Positions 7,662 to 18,180 of a DNA stretch of 64,000 nt are shown in pieces. Both the position numbers and the translations under genes were made by a program. The notes below the pieces were generated by a model. The model had not been told where the DNA came from and ran no database searches. It saw only the letters and a program-made list of their open reading frames with translations. Numbering within the stretch: position 1 is the first letter of the stretch; the number at the start of each line of letters is the position of its first letter. The DNA is from Candidatus Schekmanbacteria bacterium RIFCSPLOWO2_02_FULL_38_14 (lineage in GTDB: Bacteria; Schekmanbacteria; GWA2-38-11), in NCBI GenBank assembly GCA_001790855.1, contig MGDH01000011.1, forward strand, positions 182,239 to 246,238. Direction: 5' to 3'.

Positions 7662-10481
7662 TTATCCTGTATTCCTCATCCCTGCAGCTATACCGTTGAT
7701 AGTTAACAGTATCATAGCAGTAATTTCTCTTTTATCTTTTACACTGATATTCTCTTTCCTTAACTTTGTTAAAAGGTTTACCTGAATATAACTTAAAGGG
7801 TCAACATAAGGATTTCTTAACTTTATAGAACGCTGCAGGAGCAGAGATTTATCTAAAAAATTCTTTTGGCCTGTAATTTTTAGAACCATCTCTTTTGTCA
7901 ACTCATATTCATTTTCAATTATATGGAATATAGGTTCTCTCATCTTCTTGTCTTTTAAAAGCCCTGCATACCTTATCGCAATCCTCATATCAGCTTTTCC
8001 AAGAGTCATCTCTATATTGTCTATTATTGCTTTAAAAAATTGCCATCTTGAATACATCTCCTTTAAGGTTTTAATATTTTCTCTTTGATTTTTAATATAG
8101 TATCTGTAAAATGCTGTACCAACTCCAAACCATCCAGGCAAAACATGCCTGTTTTGCATCCACGCAAAAACCCACGGTATGGCTCTTAAATCTCCAATCC
8201 TTTTTCCGGGTTTCCTCTTTGCAGGCCTTGAACCTATGTTCAGTTCCCCAATCTCTTTTATAGGTGTTGCAGTATAAAAGTATTCAATAAAATCCTTTTT
8301 ATTTATGAACTCTCTGTAGATTTTATATGATGTTTCTGATAATTCCTCCATAATCTCAGCCCATTCTTTTTGTCTTTTTAGAATCTCTTCAGATTCTTCC
8401 CTGCCCACTGTTGACAGAATAACTGCAGAAGTCACAGCCTCTAAGTTTCTCATTGCTATTTCCGGAAGCGAGTATTTAGATGATACAACTTCACCCTGCT
8501 CTGTTATCTTTATTTTCCCGTTAACAGTACCTTTGGGCTGAGCCAGAATCGCCTGGTTTGTTGGTCCACCGCCTCTTCCGACAGTTCCGCCTCTTCCGTG
8601 AAAAAGTTTCAGAGAAATGCCATTTTTCCGGGCAATCCTTGAAAGCTCAATCTGAGCCTTGTAAAGCTCCCAGTTAGAAGCCAGATAACCTCCGTCCTTG
8701 TTGCTGTCTGAGTATCCCAGCATTATCTCCTGTATCATCCCCCTTGCTTTTAAATGTTTTCTGTAACACTGGTTTTCAAAAAGAACAGACATAATCTCAG
8801 GAGATTTTTTCAAATCACGGATTGATTCAAACAAGGGTACAATATTGAGTTTGCTTATAACTTTTCCGTTTCCATTCCTTGTGTATAGCCCACTTGCTTT
8901 TGTCAGGTACAATACCTCAAGCACATTGCTTGCAGAACAAGTATTGCTGATAATATATGTGTCTATTGCCTTAGAAGATATCTCATCGAGCATTCTTTTA
9001 ATGTTTTTAAATGTGTTAATTATTTTTCTTGTCTGGTGGGAAAGACTGATTGAGTTAAATGGACTATTATCAAATGAGAGCCTTTTTATCTTATCTGTCA
9101 ACACACTGATTTTTTCATCTTCGTCAACTGTTATATAATCACTCTCAAACCAGTTTAAATTCTTTCCTATCTCAGCAATTGCTAAAGTATGCTGTTTTGA
9201 ATGCTCTCTGATATCAAGTTTGGCAAGATGAATGCCAAACAGCTCAACCTGTCTTATAAGTTTTGTCAACTCGCCAAAAGCAATCCTCTCGCCGCAATGT
9301 GAAATTATACTTTCTTTTATTAGATTAAGGTCATTTAAAAGCTCATTTTCGTCTCTGTAATAACATTCAATTCTTTTTCTGTTTTTGTCTGGAGTTCTAT
9401 TCCTGTTATATTCAATAGTGTTTCTTATTTTCTGAAGAATAAAAGCGAGCTTCCTTCTGTAAAGTTCACCACGGTTTCTCCTGATAACCATTTTTACAAA
9501 ATCCGGCATTTCTTTTTCATCAGCCTTTAATGACTTTAGCAGTTTTCTGCTTACGCCTGTAATCCTTGTTGAAATGCCCAGAGATTTAATCAGCAATTCA
9601 ACTGATACCCTGTATTTTTCAAGTATCATCTCTTTCTGCATTCTCAGTGCGGATTCCATAACATTATCATCAACAAGCGGATTTCCGTCCCGGTCACCAC
9701 CAATCCATGAACCAAAGCGAAGGAACGTTGGAATTTTGAAGTCATGCCCGCCAAAATTATTTTTGAATTCATAGTTTATTTCATCATAGAGTCTTGGCAG
9801 TGTATCAAAGAAAATATCATCAAAGTAAAAAAGCCCGTTTCTTATTTCATCAAACACTGTTGGTTTTTCATGCCTTATCTCATCGGTTTGCCATAAGGCT
9901 GTTATTTCCCCGTATATATCATCAATAATCCTGTCTTTTTCAATTTGAGGCAAATATTCTTTTTCCAGCGAACAGAGGAGAATGGACATTCTCTTATGCT
10001 TATTTAAAATTGTCCTCCTCATCGCCTCAGTAGGGTGGGCAGTAATTATGAGTTCCGTTGCTAGTTTTTTAAAAAGACTTTCTATCTTTTTTAATGTTAA
10101 GCCTTCTCTTCTCAGTATAGCGGCAACCTCTGCCACTGAACCGGGCTGCGGTTTCGGTTCATCCATAACAAGGTACGCTCTTCTTCTTCTGATTCTGTGG
10201 TTTTGCTCTGCAATGTTTACAAGCTGGAAATATATTGAGAATGCCTTTATTATTTTATTGCTGGTCTCATTATCCATTTTTTCAATTTTTTTTATAAGTG
10301 CTTTTTCAAGATTTGCAGAAAATTCCGAGCGCAGTTCTTTACAGAGGATTCTTACTGATTCTACTGAATTGAAAACTTCAATTCCTTCCTGTTCCTTCAG
10401 GATGTTGCCGAGCGCATTGCCGAGAAAATACACATCTTTTCTCAGAGGCTCGTCTTTTTGAAATCTGCTGTTTTTTTTCAT
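7662..10481 (-). CDS. ppc: Phosphoenolpyruvate carboxylase
   Basis: 939-residue bacterial-type PEP carboxylase making oxaloacetate from PEP and bicarbonate. The catalytic His149 lies in ITAHPTEAMRR. GSWIGGDRDGNP, GYSDSNKDGGYLASN and the glycine loop FHGRGGTVGRGGGP are all intact, and the C-terminus ends in the canonical RNTG. Length is within the family's normal range. It is the last gene of an apparent operon with enolase, debranching enzyme and an FmdB-type protein, so it draws on the PEP produced by enolase. Confidence 0.97.
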   Translation of the reverse strand: MKKNSRFQKDEPLRKDVYFLGNALGNILKEQEGIEVFNSVESVRILCKELRSEFSANLEKALIKKIEKMDNETSNKIIKAFSIYFQLVNIAEQNHRIRRRRAYLVMDEPKPQPGSVAEVAAILRREGLTLKKIESLFKKLATELIITAHPTEAMRRTILNKHKRMSILLCSLEKEYLPQIEKDRIIDDIYGEITALWQTDEIRHEKPTVFDEIRNGLFYFDDIFFDTLPRLYDEINYEFKNNFGGHDFKIPTFLRFGSWIGGDRDGNPLVDDNVMESALRMQKEMILEKYRVSVELLIKSLGISTRITGVSRKLLKSLKADEKEMPDFVKMVIRRNRGELYRRKLAFILQKIRNTIEYNRNRTPDKNRKRIECYYRDENELLNDLNLIKESIISHCGERIAFGELTKLIRQVELFGIHLAKLDIREHSKQHTLAIAEIGKNLNWFESDYITVDEDEKISVLTDKIKRLSFDNSPFNSISLSHQTRKIINTFKNIKRMLDEISSKAIDTYIISNTCSASNVLEVLYLTKASGLYTRNGNGKVISKLNIVPLFESIRDLKKSPEIMSVLFENQCYRKHLKARGMIQEIMLGYSDSNKDGGYLASNWELYKAQIELSRIARKNGISLKLFHGRGGTVGRGGGPTNQAILAQPKGTVNGKIKITEQGEVVSSKYSLPEIAMRNLEAVTSAVILSTVGREESEEILKRQKEWAEIMEELSETSYKIYREFINKKDFIEYFYTATPIKEIGELNIGSRPAKRKPGKRIGDLRAIPWVFAWMQNRHVLPGWFGVGTAFYRYYIKNQRENIKTLKEMYSRWQFFKAIIDNIEMTLGKADMRIAIRYAGLLKDKKMREPIFHIIENEYELTKEMVLKITGQKNFLDKSLLLQRSIKLRNPYVDPLSYIQVNLLTKLRKENISVKDKREITAMILLTINGIAAGMRNTG

Positions 10482-10523
10482 TTGAAGAAAAACGAAACAA
10501 GAAAAGAATTTAATTTGAAATCT

Positions 10524-10832
10524 TTAATCTTCTTTTTTACCTGTATTCTTCTGTGAATCTGACGCATATGGGCACCCACCCGGAGGAGGACCCTGAAGAC
10601 TTGAAGAACCTGAAGATTTTGGAACAAAATTTACTTTTCCGTATCTCTTTAATTCGTTTACCATATCAGCAGTTGATTCATTCTTTTTTGTTGAAAAATT
10701 TGAAAGGACCCTTTTCATCCTCCTGCTGCCGCAACTGCTGCATTTACGGCTGAAAAATTTAAACTCATCCACCTTTTCAATAAATGTTGTTGTTCTACTG
10801 CATTTCCTGCACTGGTACTCGTAAACCGGCAT
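10524..10832 (-). CDS. FmdB-family zinc ribbon protein
   Basis: 102-residue regulator-like protein. The start is MPVYEYQCRKC at 10832, with GGAG seven bases upstream; an in-frame upstream start would add eight residues of poor quality. Four cysteines in two CxxC pairs (CRKC, CSSC) form the FmdB/putative regulatory zinc ribbon. A low-complexity Ser/Gly/Pro tail ends in basic residues. It overlaps the end of the debranching enzyme gene by 38 bases. A second member of the family is at 37389. Function of the family is largely unknown. Confidence 0.8.
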   Translation of the reverse strand: MPVYEYQCRKCSRTTTFIEKVDEFKFFSRKCSSCGSRRMKRVLSNFSTKKNESTADMVNELKRYGKVNFVPKSSGSSSLQGPPPGGCPYASDSQKNTGKKED

Positions 10833-12837
10833 CTTTTTGCTCCGCAATTTTTTCAATTTCAGATATTTTCTTTCTTATTCTGAGCACTTCAGCTACAGAC
10901 CACGCCTGAGCCATACAGCCCTTTGGTGCATATGGCTCACTGCCATCAAAATATTCAGAAATAAATCCGATTCCGGTATCTTTGATATGCTCAGAAATAG
11001 GTTCTATCATCACTTTTACCCGGTTAACAGCTTCAAGAGAATTCTCCTTAACCTTCAGATACGCATCAATGAAAAACCCGAGCAGCCATGTCCAGTAATG
11101 AATCTGCTGCTGAGAACTGTCAAACCGTAAAAAGTCAGGCTTCTGAATAATCCCGCTATTTGTCACAGTTCTGGGAAAATCTTTTATTCCAAGCGGTGAA
11201 AAGAGTTTTGCATGAACAGCATTAACTATTCTGTTTTCTTTTTCTCTCGGGAGTATTGAAAAAGGCAGTGCAACTGCTATTATCTGGTTCGGTTTCAGAA
11301 AATTATCTGTTTTGTTCTTCCCTATTGAGTCGTACAGATAGCCCTCTTCTTCAAACCAGAATTTATTCAGGAATGACTCCTTTACTTTTTCAGATATTTC
11401 CTGATACTCATCTGCTGGCTTCCCAAGGGATTCTGCAATTTCAGCGGCAATCCTTAAAGAGTTGTACCACAGGGCTTGCACTTCAACTGTTTTGCTAAAT
11501 CTTTGAAACAAAGGAATCTCTTCATTTCTTGCATTAAACCATGTAAGCTTGTACCTGCTTTCTTTTGAGAATATCAGCCCGTCATCATCCATCAATATTC
11601 CAAAATCAAGACCTCTTTTATAGGATGAAATTATTTCTTCAATGGTCTGCCAGAGATATTTATTTATAAAATCTGAATCTCCGGTAGCCTTAAAATAATT
11701 ATAGCAAGCCACAATGAACCACAAAGATGCATCGATGCTGTTGTAATGTGGGGTTTCTCCCCATTCAGGAAAATTGTTTGGTATTAACCCGTCTTTTATG
11801 TTCTTGGCAAAAGTAAGAAGAATCAGTTTTGCGTCAGAAAAGCGGTTTGTAACAAGGCAAAGACCATTAAGGGCTATCATCACATCTCTTCCCCAATCGC
11901 TTAGCCAGTGATAGCCTGCAAGTATTGTTTTCCCATATTTTGGAAATACTTTCCTGCTATCGTTTATAGCCCTGTCAACAACAAAGCAGTCAGATGCTCT
12001 TACAAGGGTTGTCTGAATTTCATCAATTGCACCTGAGTTTTTTACGATTTTTTCAATCCTGGCAGATTCATCTTTTCTTGCCCTTTTCACATCAAAATCT
12101 TTTGGCACCTGCTTATCGCTTATAACAATTGAAATCTCTGCATCCCCTTTAACAGATGTTATGAAATAACCAATATTGTACAAATCCTCTATATAATCCA
12201 ATCCCCTTGCTCTCTCAACTTCATACTCAAAACTCTTGTACCAGTATCCTCCCGGAGTAAAACTTAAATCCTTCCCCTGCACATAAATTGCAGGAGTATC
12301 ATTGTAAGGCTCAATACTCACATTATAATCTTTGACTTCAAGGCCGGTATTAAATCCCTTGTTCTCTTTCATAAGCCAGTGAAAATCCCTGCATGCTATC
12401 AGAGGGGAAATTATGAAGCTGATTTTTCTGCTGGAATTGTATATTTGGTATGTAACAACAGTTGTATTTTCACCATTTATCATAAAAATCTCTTTCTCAA
12501 TAATTATATCTTCTATGGAATAAGTAAATTTCGGGAAAGGATCCTGTTTGAACCCCTGCATAAAAAGATATCCCTGAGGGTGAATTGTCTTGGGGTAACG
12601 GTTTGTGGATAAAAGGTAGGATATTCCCTTGATACCAACAACTTCTTCAAGCTTCGAAAGAAGAACCATCCTTCCGAGAGGAGGCCTTGTTGCTGCAACC
12701 AATAATCCGTGGTAGCGCCTGGTATTGCATCCAATAATAGTTGATGATGAATACCCTCCGATTCCGTTTGTTACAAGCCATTCCTTTCTTGATGCAATCT
12801 TTAAATTCCCTACCACATCCTTACCAAAGGAAATCAT
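10795..12837 (-). CDS. Glycogen debranching enzyme (amylo-alpha-1,6-glucosidase)
   Basis: 680-residue archaeal/bacterial-type debranching enzyme. The N-terminal GDE_N domain begins at EWLVTNGIGGYSSSTI and contains NTRRYHGLLVAA. The C-terminal (alpha/alpha)6 barrel carries LSDWGRDVMIALNGL and HYNSIDASLWF, the conserved acidic catalytic region. It removes alpha-1,6 branches of storage glycan. Start chosen at ATG 12837 (MISFGKD), with GAGG seven bases upstream, rather than the TTG at 12867. It lies 55 bases after enolase and overlaps the next gene. Confidence 0.9.
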   Translation of the reverse strand: MISFGKDVVGNLKIASRKEWLVTNGIGGYSSSTIIGCNTRRYHGLLVAATRPPLGRMVLLSKLEEVVGIKGISYLLSTNRYPKTIHPQGYLFMQGFKQDPFPKFTYSIEDIIIEKEIFMINGENTTVVTYQIYNSSRKISFIISPLIACRDFHWLMKENKGFNTGLEVKDYNVSIEPYNDTPAIYVQGKDLSFTPGGYWYKSFEYEVERARGLDYIEDLYNIGYFITSVKGDAEISIVISDKQVPKDFDVKRARKDESARIEKIVKNSGAIDEIQTTLVRASDCFVVDRAINDSRKVFPKYGKTILAGYHWLSDWGRDVMIALNGLCLVTNRFSDAKLILLTFAKNIKDGLIPNNFPEWGETPHYNSIDASLWFIVACYNYFKATGDSDFINKYLWQTIEEIISSYKRGLDFGILMDDDGLIFSKESRYKLTWFNARNEEIPLFQRFSKTVEVQALWYNSLRIAAEIAESLGKPADEYQEISEKVKESFLNKFWFEEEGYLYDSIGKNKTDNFLKPNQIIAVALPFSILPREKENRIVNAVHAKLFSPLGIKDFPRTVTNSGIIQKPDFLRFDSSQQQIHYWTWLLGFFIDAYLKVKENSLEAVNRVKVMIEPISEHIKDTGIGFISEYFDGSEPYAPKGCMAQAWSVAEVLRIRKKISEIEKIAEQKDAGLRVPVQEMQ

Positions 12838-12892
12838 ATGGCAACCTCTTTTTGTCATTAAGGGCAAAACTCTGAGTGTTTTTATCTTAAAT

Positions 12893-14200
<1,308 letters not shown>

Positions 14201-14252
14201 TTAATTATTACAAATATTTTAAATTTTAATCTCAATAAATCCTTAATTTTTT

Positions 14253-14280
14253 ATTATAGCATTTAAGAATTACGTGTCAA
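14253..14280 (-). promoter_or_regulatory. Sigma70-type promoter of eno
   Basis: On the minus strand TTGACA (14280-14275) and TATAAT (14258-14253) are both perfect consensus, separated by 16 bases. Predicted start of transcription is near 14246, giving a leader of about 65 bases. Confidence 0.8.
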
Positions 14281-14339
14281 ATCACAAATTCTTTAATAAG
14301 AAATTGATTTTTGGATTATTCTTTGCTTAAAGAGTGAAT

Positions 14340-15080
14340 ATGGAAAGCTGGAAAGATAATATTTATTTTATTCTTGTTGAGCCTATCGAACCGGGAAACA
14401 TAGGTGCCTCTGCCCGCGCAATAAAGAATATGGGCTTTAAAAATCTCTGCCTTGTGAACCCTCCTTTTTTAATGACAAAAGAAGCAAAACTCTTTGCATA
14501 TAATGCCCTTGATATTCTGGAATCAGCAAAAATTCATAAATCACTTTCTGATGCAATCAGCGATAAATCAATTATTTTAGGAACAACAAGAAGGCTTGGT
14601 AAAGCCCGCGGGATAATTTTTCCTGTTAACGAAGGAATAAATAAAATATTTGATGTTATAAACAATAACAAGGTTGCAATTCTTTTTGGGAGAGAGAACA
14701 AGGGACTCTTAAATGAAGAAATAGATGAATGTGGGTTTCTGTTAACAATTCCAACCAGTAAAGAACACCGCTCATTAAATCTCTCACAGGCAGTCCTGCT
14801 TGTTGCCTATGAACTCTCAAAGGCAGGAGACACAGACAAGAACGAAGGCTGTACACACGACAAACTCCTTGTTAACCACAAAAAACTTGATTTTCTTCTT
14901 GATAGAATATCACGCACCCTTGACCTTCTTGGATATATTCCAAAAGGTGATGACAATTTAAAAGAGAGGATTATGTGGAATTTAAAACATTTCATCGGAA
15001 GAGCCGGCATTGCCGAGTGGGAACTGAATATGCTTCACGGAATATGTACGCAGATTGAGAAGAAGGTAAAAGGAGAATAA
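14340..15080 (+). CDS. trmJ: tRNA 2'-O-methyltransferase TrmJ, SpoU family
   Basis: About 246-residue SPOUT methyltransferase, predicted to methylate ribose 32 of tRNAs. The N-terminal ILVEPIEPGNIGASARAIK binds RNA and SAM. The trefoil-knot motifs are GTTRRLGKARG, LFGRENKGLLNEE and IPTSKEHRSLNLSQAV. The C-terminal extension is TrmJ-like. Start ATG 14340 is preferred over the GTG six bases earlier. It is divergent from eno and convergent with proS. Confidence 0.88.
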   Translation: MESWKDNIYFILVEPIEPGNIGASARAIKNMGFKNLCLVNPPFLMTKEAKLFAYNALDILESAKIHKSLSDAISDKSIILGTTRRLGKARGIIFPVNEGINKIFDVINNNKVAILFGRENKGLLNEEIDECGFLLTIPTSKEHRSLNLSQAVLLVAYELSKAGDTDKNEGCTHDKLLVNHKKLDFLLDRISRTLDLLGYIPKGDDNLKERIMWNLKHFIGRAGIAEWELNMLHGICTQIEKKVKGE

Positions 15081-15093
15081 TTGACAATCCACT

Positions 15094-16866
15094 TTAAGTA
15101 GAAATTATCTTCAACACCTCCTGAAGAATATTATCCTTGCTTATTTTCCTAACCTCTTTGCTTCTCCTGTCCCTGATTTCCAGTTTTCCTTCTTTTAAAA
15201 CCTTCTCACCTACGGTAACCCTGATAGGAATACCTATGAGGTCAGAATCCTTAAACTTCACACCAGGCCTGTCATCTCTGTCATCAATAAGGACATCCAC
15301 CCCTTTTTCTAAAAACTCATTATAAATCTTCTCAGAAACCTCAACTGTTTCCTTGTGGTTCATATTAAGAGGCAGGATTATAACCTTAAACGGCGCTATC
15401 GGAAGGGGCCAGATGATCCCATCAGTATCGTGGTTCTGCTCAATTGCAGCAGCCATTGTCCTGCTCACTCCTATGCCGTAACAGCCCATTATCATCAAAC
15501 ACTCTTTTCCCTCTGAATCAAGAAATATAGCTTTTAAGCTCTCGCTGTACTTTGTTCCAAGCTTAAAAATATGCCCTACCTCTATCCCTCTGGTAAAAAT
15601 TAATTTTCCATGACACCTCGGACAGGGATCATTCTCTCTTGTATTCCTTAAATCATAAAATGTATCTATATTAAAATCCCTGCCAAGATTTACATTTATA
15701 TAATGCTTATCAGGGGAATTTGCACCGGTAACAAAATTCGCCATCCCTTTTACAGACCTGTCAGCTATAATCCTAATCCCTGAAAGCCCTACAGGACCAG
15801 CAAATCCCTTGGGAGATTTTGTTGCCTTCTTAACCATTTCATCACTTGCAAGATTTATCTCTTTGCAGTTTAATATTTTCTTAAGCTTGAAGTCATTAAC
15901 CTCGCAATCCCCTTTTACAAGAACAGCAACAGGCTTACTATCAGCAACATAGATTAATGTTTTCACCAGATTACTTTTTTCACATTTCAAAAACCCTGCA
16001 ACCTCTTCAACTGACTTAAGTCCCGGTGTCTCCACAATTTTAAGAGTTTCGAGTTTCAAGTTTCGAGTTTCAAGTTTCTCATCCTCAGTACTCTTTACTC
16101 CTGATTCCTCACTTTTGCCTTTTGCCTTTTGCCTTTTGCCTTCTTCTTCACCAACTTCCGCCCTTTCAATATTTGCCGCATAACTGCATTTATCACAGCT
16201 TGCAATTATTTCTTCACCTGTATCTGCAAGTACCATGAACTCGTGTGAAAAAGAACCTCCAATAGTCCCTGTCTCCGCCTCAACAGCCCTGAACCTCAAG
16301 CCACACCTTTCAAAAATTCTTGAATATGCCTCGTGCATCTTCCTGTAAGTTTTTTCAGCCCCCTCATTATCCGCATCAAAGCTGTAGGCATCCTTCATTG
16401 AAAATTCTCTCGCTCGCATAACCCCAAACCTTGGTCTTATCTCATCCCTGAACTTTGTCTGAATCTGGTAGAGATTTAAAGGAAGCTGTCTGTAGGATTT
16501 GACCTCTTTCCTTACAAGGTCTGTAATAACCTCTTCATGTGTAGGACCAAAACAAAAATCCCTGTTGTTCCTGTCCTTTATACGCAGAAGCTCTTTTCCG
16601 TACTGTTCCCACCTTCCGCTTTCCTGCCACAGTTCAGCAGGCTGAATCGCAGGCATTAAAAGCTCTATTGCCCCTGCCCTGTTCATCTCCTCCCTGACGA
16701 TATTCTCTATCTTCTTTATAACTCTGTAACCAAGTGGCAGAAAATTATATATCCCTGATGACAATTTTCTTATCATTCCGGCTCTGAGCATAAGCTTGTG
16801 ACTTACAACCTCTGCTTCTGTCGGTTCTTCTTTTAAAGTAGGTATTAAATATTTACTCCAGCGCAA
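15094..16866 (-). CDS. proS: Prolyl-tRNA synthetase
   Basis: 590-residue class II bacterial-type ProRS. The start is TTG at 16866 ([19 protein letters not shown]), supported by AAGGAG seven bases upstream. Motif 2 ([17 protein letters not shown]) and motif 3 ([13 protein letters not shown]) are intact. The YbaK-like editing insertion domain lies between them, and the anticodon-binding domain is C-terminal. Between the catalytic core and editing domain, a Lys/Glu-rich low-complexity stretch of about 40 residues is encoded by heptamer tandem repeats (16044-16139), unlike normal ProRS. It lies downstream of vapBC on the same strand. Confidence 0.95.
   Translation of the reverse strand: MRWSKYLIPTLKEEPTEAEVVSHKLMLRAGMIRKLSSGIYNFLPLGYRVIKKIENIVREEMNRAGAIELLMPAIQPAELWQESGRWEQYGKELLRIKDRNNRDFCFGPTHEEVITDLVRKEVKSYRQLPLNLYQIQTKFRDEIRPRFGVMRAREFSMKDAYSFDADNEGAEKTYRKMHEAYSRIFERCGLRFRAVEAETGTIGGSFSHEFMVLADTGEEIIASCDKCSYAANIERAEVGEEEGKRQKAKGKSEESGVKSTEDEKLETRNLKLETLKIVETPGLKSVEEVAGFLKCEKSNLVKTLIYVADSKPVAVLVKGDCEVNDFKLKKILNCKEINLASDEMVKKATKSPKGFAGPVGLSGIRIIADRSVKGMANFVTGANSPDKHYINVNLGRDFNIDTFYDLRNTRENDPCPRCHGKLIFTRGIEVGHIFKLGTKYSESLKAIFLDSEGKECLMIMGCYGIGVSRTMAAAIEQNHDTDGIIWPLPIAPFKVIILPLNMNHKETVEVSEKIYNEFLEKGVDVLIDDRDDRPGVKFKDSDLIGIPIRVTVGEKVLKEGKLEIRDRRSKEVRKISKDNILQEVLKIIST
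16044..16139. repeat. Heptanucleotide tandem repeats inside proS
   Basis: Two tandem arrays with unit length 7: GAGTTTC/AAGTTTC five times (16044-16078) and CTTTTGC four times (16112-16139). The frame of proS stays open across both. Slippage by one unit would shift the frame. Confidence 0.9.
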
Positions 16867-16911
16867 TTTATTCTCCTTACAATTACTCCATAGCTTCAAA
16901 GGAAATCCTAA

Positions 16912-17337
16912 TCAACTTGTCTGTTCAACAATCTCAAGCTTAAAGGGAATATAGCTTTGTATTGCTTTAAAATCTTTCCCATTCTTTGTAAACAATATTG
17001 CTCCAATTTTCCATGCGGATATGGCAATAAATACATCATTAGTCAACGAAGCAGATTTCTTCACATCATAACCCATTTTTCTTTTGAGAGTATTCAAGAT
17101 GTTTCCAGCAGTTATATAATCCTGAAGAGGATGGAGAACAATTCTATTACTCTTCTCGCTGATATACCTTAATTTTTCTATAATTTTTCTTTCCTCATCT
17201 CTTTTACATCCAGCAAGAAGCTCTGTGATTATAATTGGAGCAAGATATTTAAAATATCCATCTCTTAAAAATATTTCCTCATGAGTTCCTTTATTGAAAT
17301 AGTCAATATAAATATCCGTATCTACGATAACCTTCAA
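16912..17337 (-). CDS. vapC: VapC-type PIN-domain toxin
   Basis: 141-residue PIN-domain ribonuclease. Acidic active-site residues are Asp6 (VIVDTDIYIDY), Glu39 (ITELLAG), Asp101 (TNDVFIA) and Asp122 (KNGKDF). In this family the toxin cleaves RNA, often initiator tRNA. Its ATG overlaps the stop of the small antitoxin gene upstream by four bases, the usual order antitoxin then toxin. The pair lies just before proS. Confidence 0.85.
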   Translation of the reverse strand: MKVIVDTDIYIDYFNKGTHEEIFLRDGYFKYLAPIIITELLAGCKRDEERKIIEKLRYISEKSNRIVLHPLQDYITAGNILNTLKRKMGYDVKKSASLTNDVFIAISAWKIGAILFTKNGKDFKAIQSYIPFKLEIVEQTS

Positions 17338-17522
17338 CTATATACCTTCTCAATTTTAGTTTTTCCTTTTGATTTTTTAAGAAGCTTGTTTATCTTAGCT
17401 TCCTCAGCTAAATATTTTAGCGCATAAATTATTACCTCTGTATCTGTGTTTTTTCCAACATACTTTTTTGCTTCTTCAATTAAACCCTGCTCAAGAATTA
17501 TATGTTTATGTTTTAAGGGCAT
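17334..17522 (-). CDS. vapB: VapB-like antitoxin
   Basis: 62-residue protein, predicted to neutralise VapC and repress its own promoter. Start chosen at MPLKHKHIIL (17522), with GGAGG eight bases upstream; the upstream ATG at 17537 has no site. The N-terminal strand plus helices (LEQGLIEEAKKYVG) resemble ribbon-helix-helix DNA-binding antitoxins, and the basic C-terminus would contact the toxin. The exact family is uncertain. Confidence 0.75.
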   Translation of the reverse strand: MPLKHKHIILEQGLIEEAKKYVGKNTDTEVIIYALKYLAEEAKINKLLKKSKGKTKIEKVYS

Positions 17523-17540
17523 TTCTACCACCTCCATTTT

Positions 17541-17580
17541 ATGTTCATGTATTATTATATTATGTTCATCAATTTGTCAA
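17541..17580 (-). promoter_or_regulatory. vapBC promoter with candidate operator
   Basis: Minus-strand TTGACA (17580-17575) and TATAAT (17559-17554) are 15 bases apart. Two direct copies of ATGTTCAT (plus strand 17541-17548 and 17562-17569) lie 21 bases apart, two helical turns, and bracket the -10 box. They are good candidates for antitoxin binding sites. Confidence 0.6.
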
Positions 17581-17596
17581 AGAAAAATATTTCAGT

Positions 17597-17704
17597 ATGC
17601 TAAAAAAATCATCAAATTCTGTAAAAGTAAAATTTTTTGATGCACATATCCCTCTTGATGTACTACCATACACAAAAGAAGAATTAGAAGAAATGAAAAA
17701 ATAA
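17597..17704 (+). pseudogene. Possible nucleotidyltransferase C-terminal remnant
   Basis: A 35-codon frame ends PLDVLPYTKEELEEMKK, which resembles the last strand and helix of MNT-type minimal nucleotidyltransferases (usually PIDVIVYTPEEF). The nucleotide-binding GSxARG part is missing because upstream DNA is the vapBC promoter. This suggests deletion debris, perhaps from a former MNT/HEPN toxin-antitoxin pair. Resemblance is short, so uncertain. Confidence 0.35.
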
Positions 17705-17720
17705 GGAGAAATCTCAGGTC

Positions 17721-18047
17721 TTGAAAGAATATGGAGTCCTCTGGCAGGATATTGACTGGCAATTTAGAGGTGAAAAAGGAATTGGAATGAAAATCTCAGG
17801 AGATGACAGCAATCTGGTCAATATAAAAAGTGCTGTAATTTCTCTGCTTAAAAGTTATCTTGATTGTATTGCAAAGAAAAAAGATATGAAATTTACTGAA
17901 GATGATGAGAAAAATATGTTCTCTTTCCGTTTCAGGCTCTCTGAATTTATCCTTGTAAAAGACTCGAGCACAAAAATCTGCTTTGAAAAAGGAGTTCCTC
18001 TTGAAACTCTGTCACCAATGATTTTGCCGCCTGTGGTAAGATTTTGA
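17721..18047 (+). CDS. Hypothetical protein
   Basis: 108-residue frame starting with TTG (GGAG is 12 bases upstream, further than usual). The sequence is acidic-basic mixed with no signal peptide or membrane segment. I do not recognise a family. It follows the nucleotidyltransferase-like fragment and could be a partner or further debris; the next in-frame ATG would shorten it by about 22 residues. No gene is seen in 18048-18180. Confidence 0.35.
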   Translation: MKEYGVLWQDIDWQFRGEKGIGMKISGDDSNLVNIKSAVISLLKSYLDCIAKKKDMKFTEDDEKNMFSFRFRLSEFILVKDSSTKICFEKGVPLETLSPMILPPVVRF

Positions 18048-18180
18048 TTCCATTTCTTCTAACCCTCTTTCCTTGGGGGGAGAATAAATTGCTCATTTCC
18101 TTCTTCTGCCTCAATGGCTGAAAGATCTAAGGTAATTGGTAAATTATTTTTTTGTCCTGTCTGTTACAAAACTCTCAGAT

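Noticed and set aside
9982-10461. Plus-strand 159-residue open frame opposite ppc
   Set aside because: It is antisense to a strongly conserved gene and has no recognisable protein features.
12837-12867. TTG start giving a longer debranching enzyme
   Set aside because: The ATG at 12837 has a clear ribosome site at proper spacing and the extra residues are not family-like.
16044-16139. CRISPR-like array
   Set aside because: Units are 7 bases without spacers and lie inside proS; no cas genes are present.
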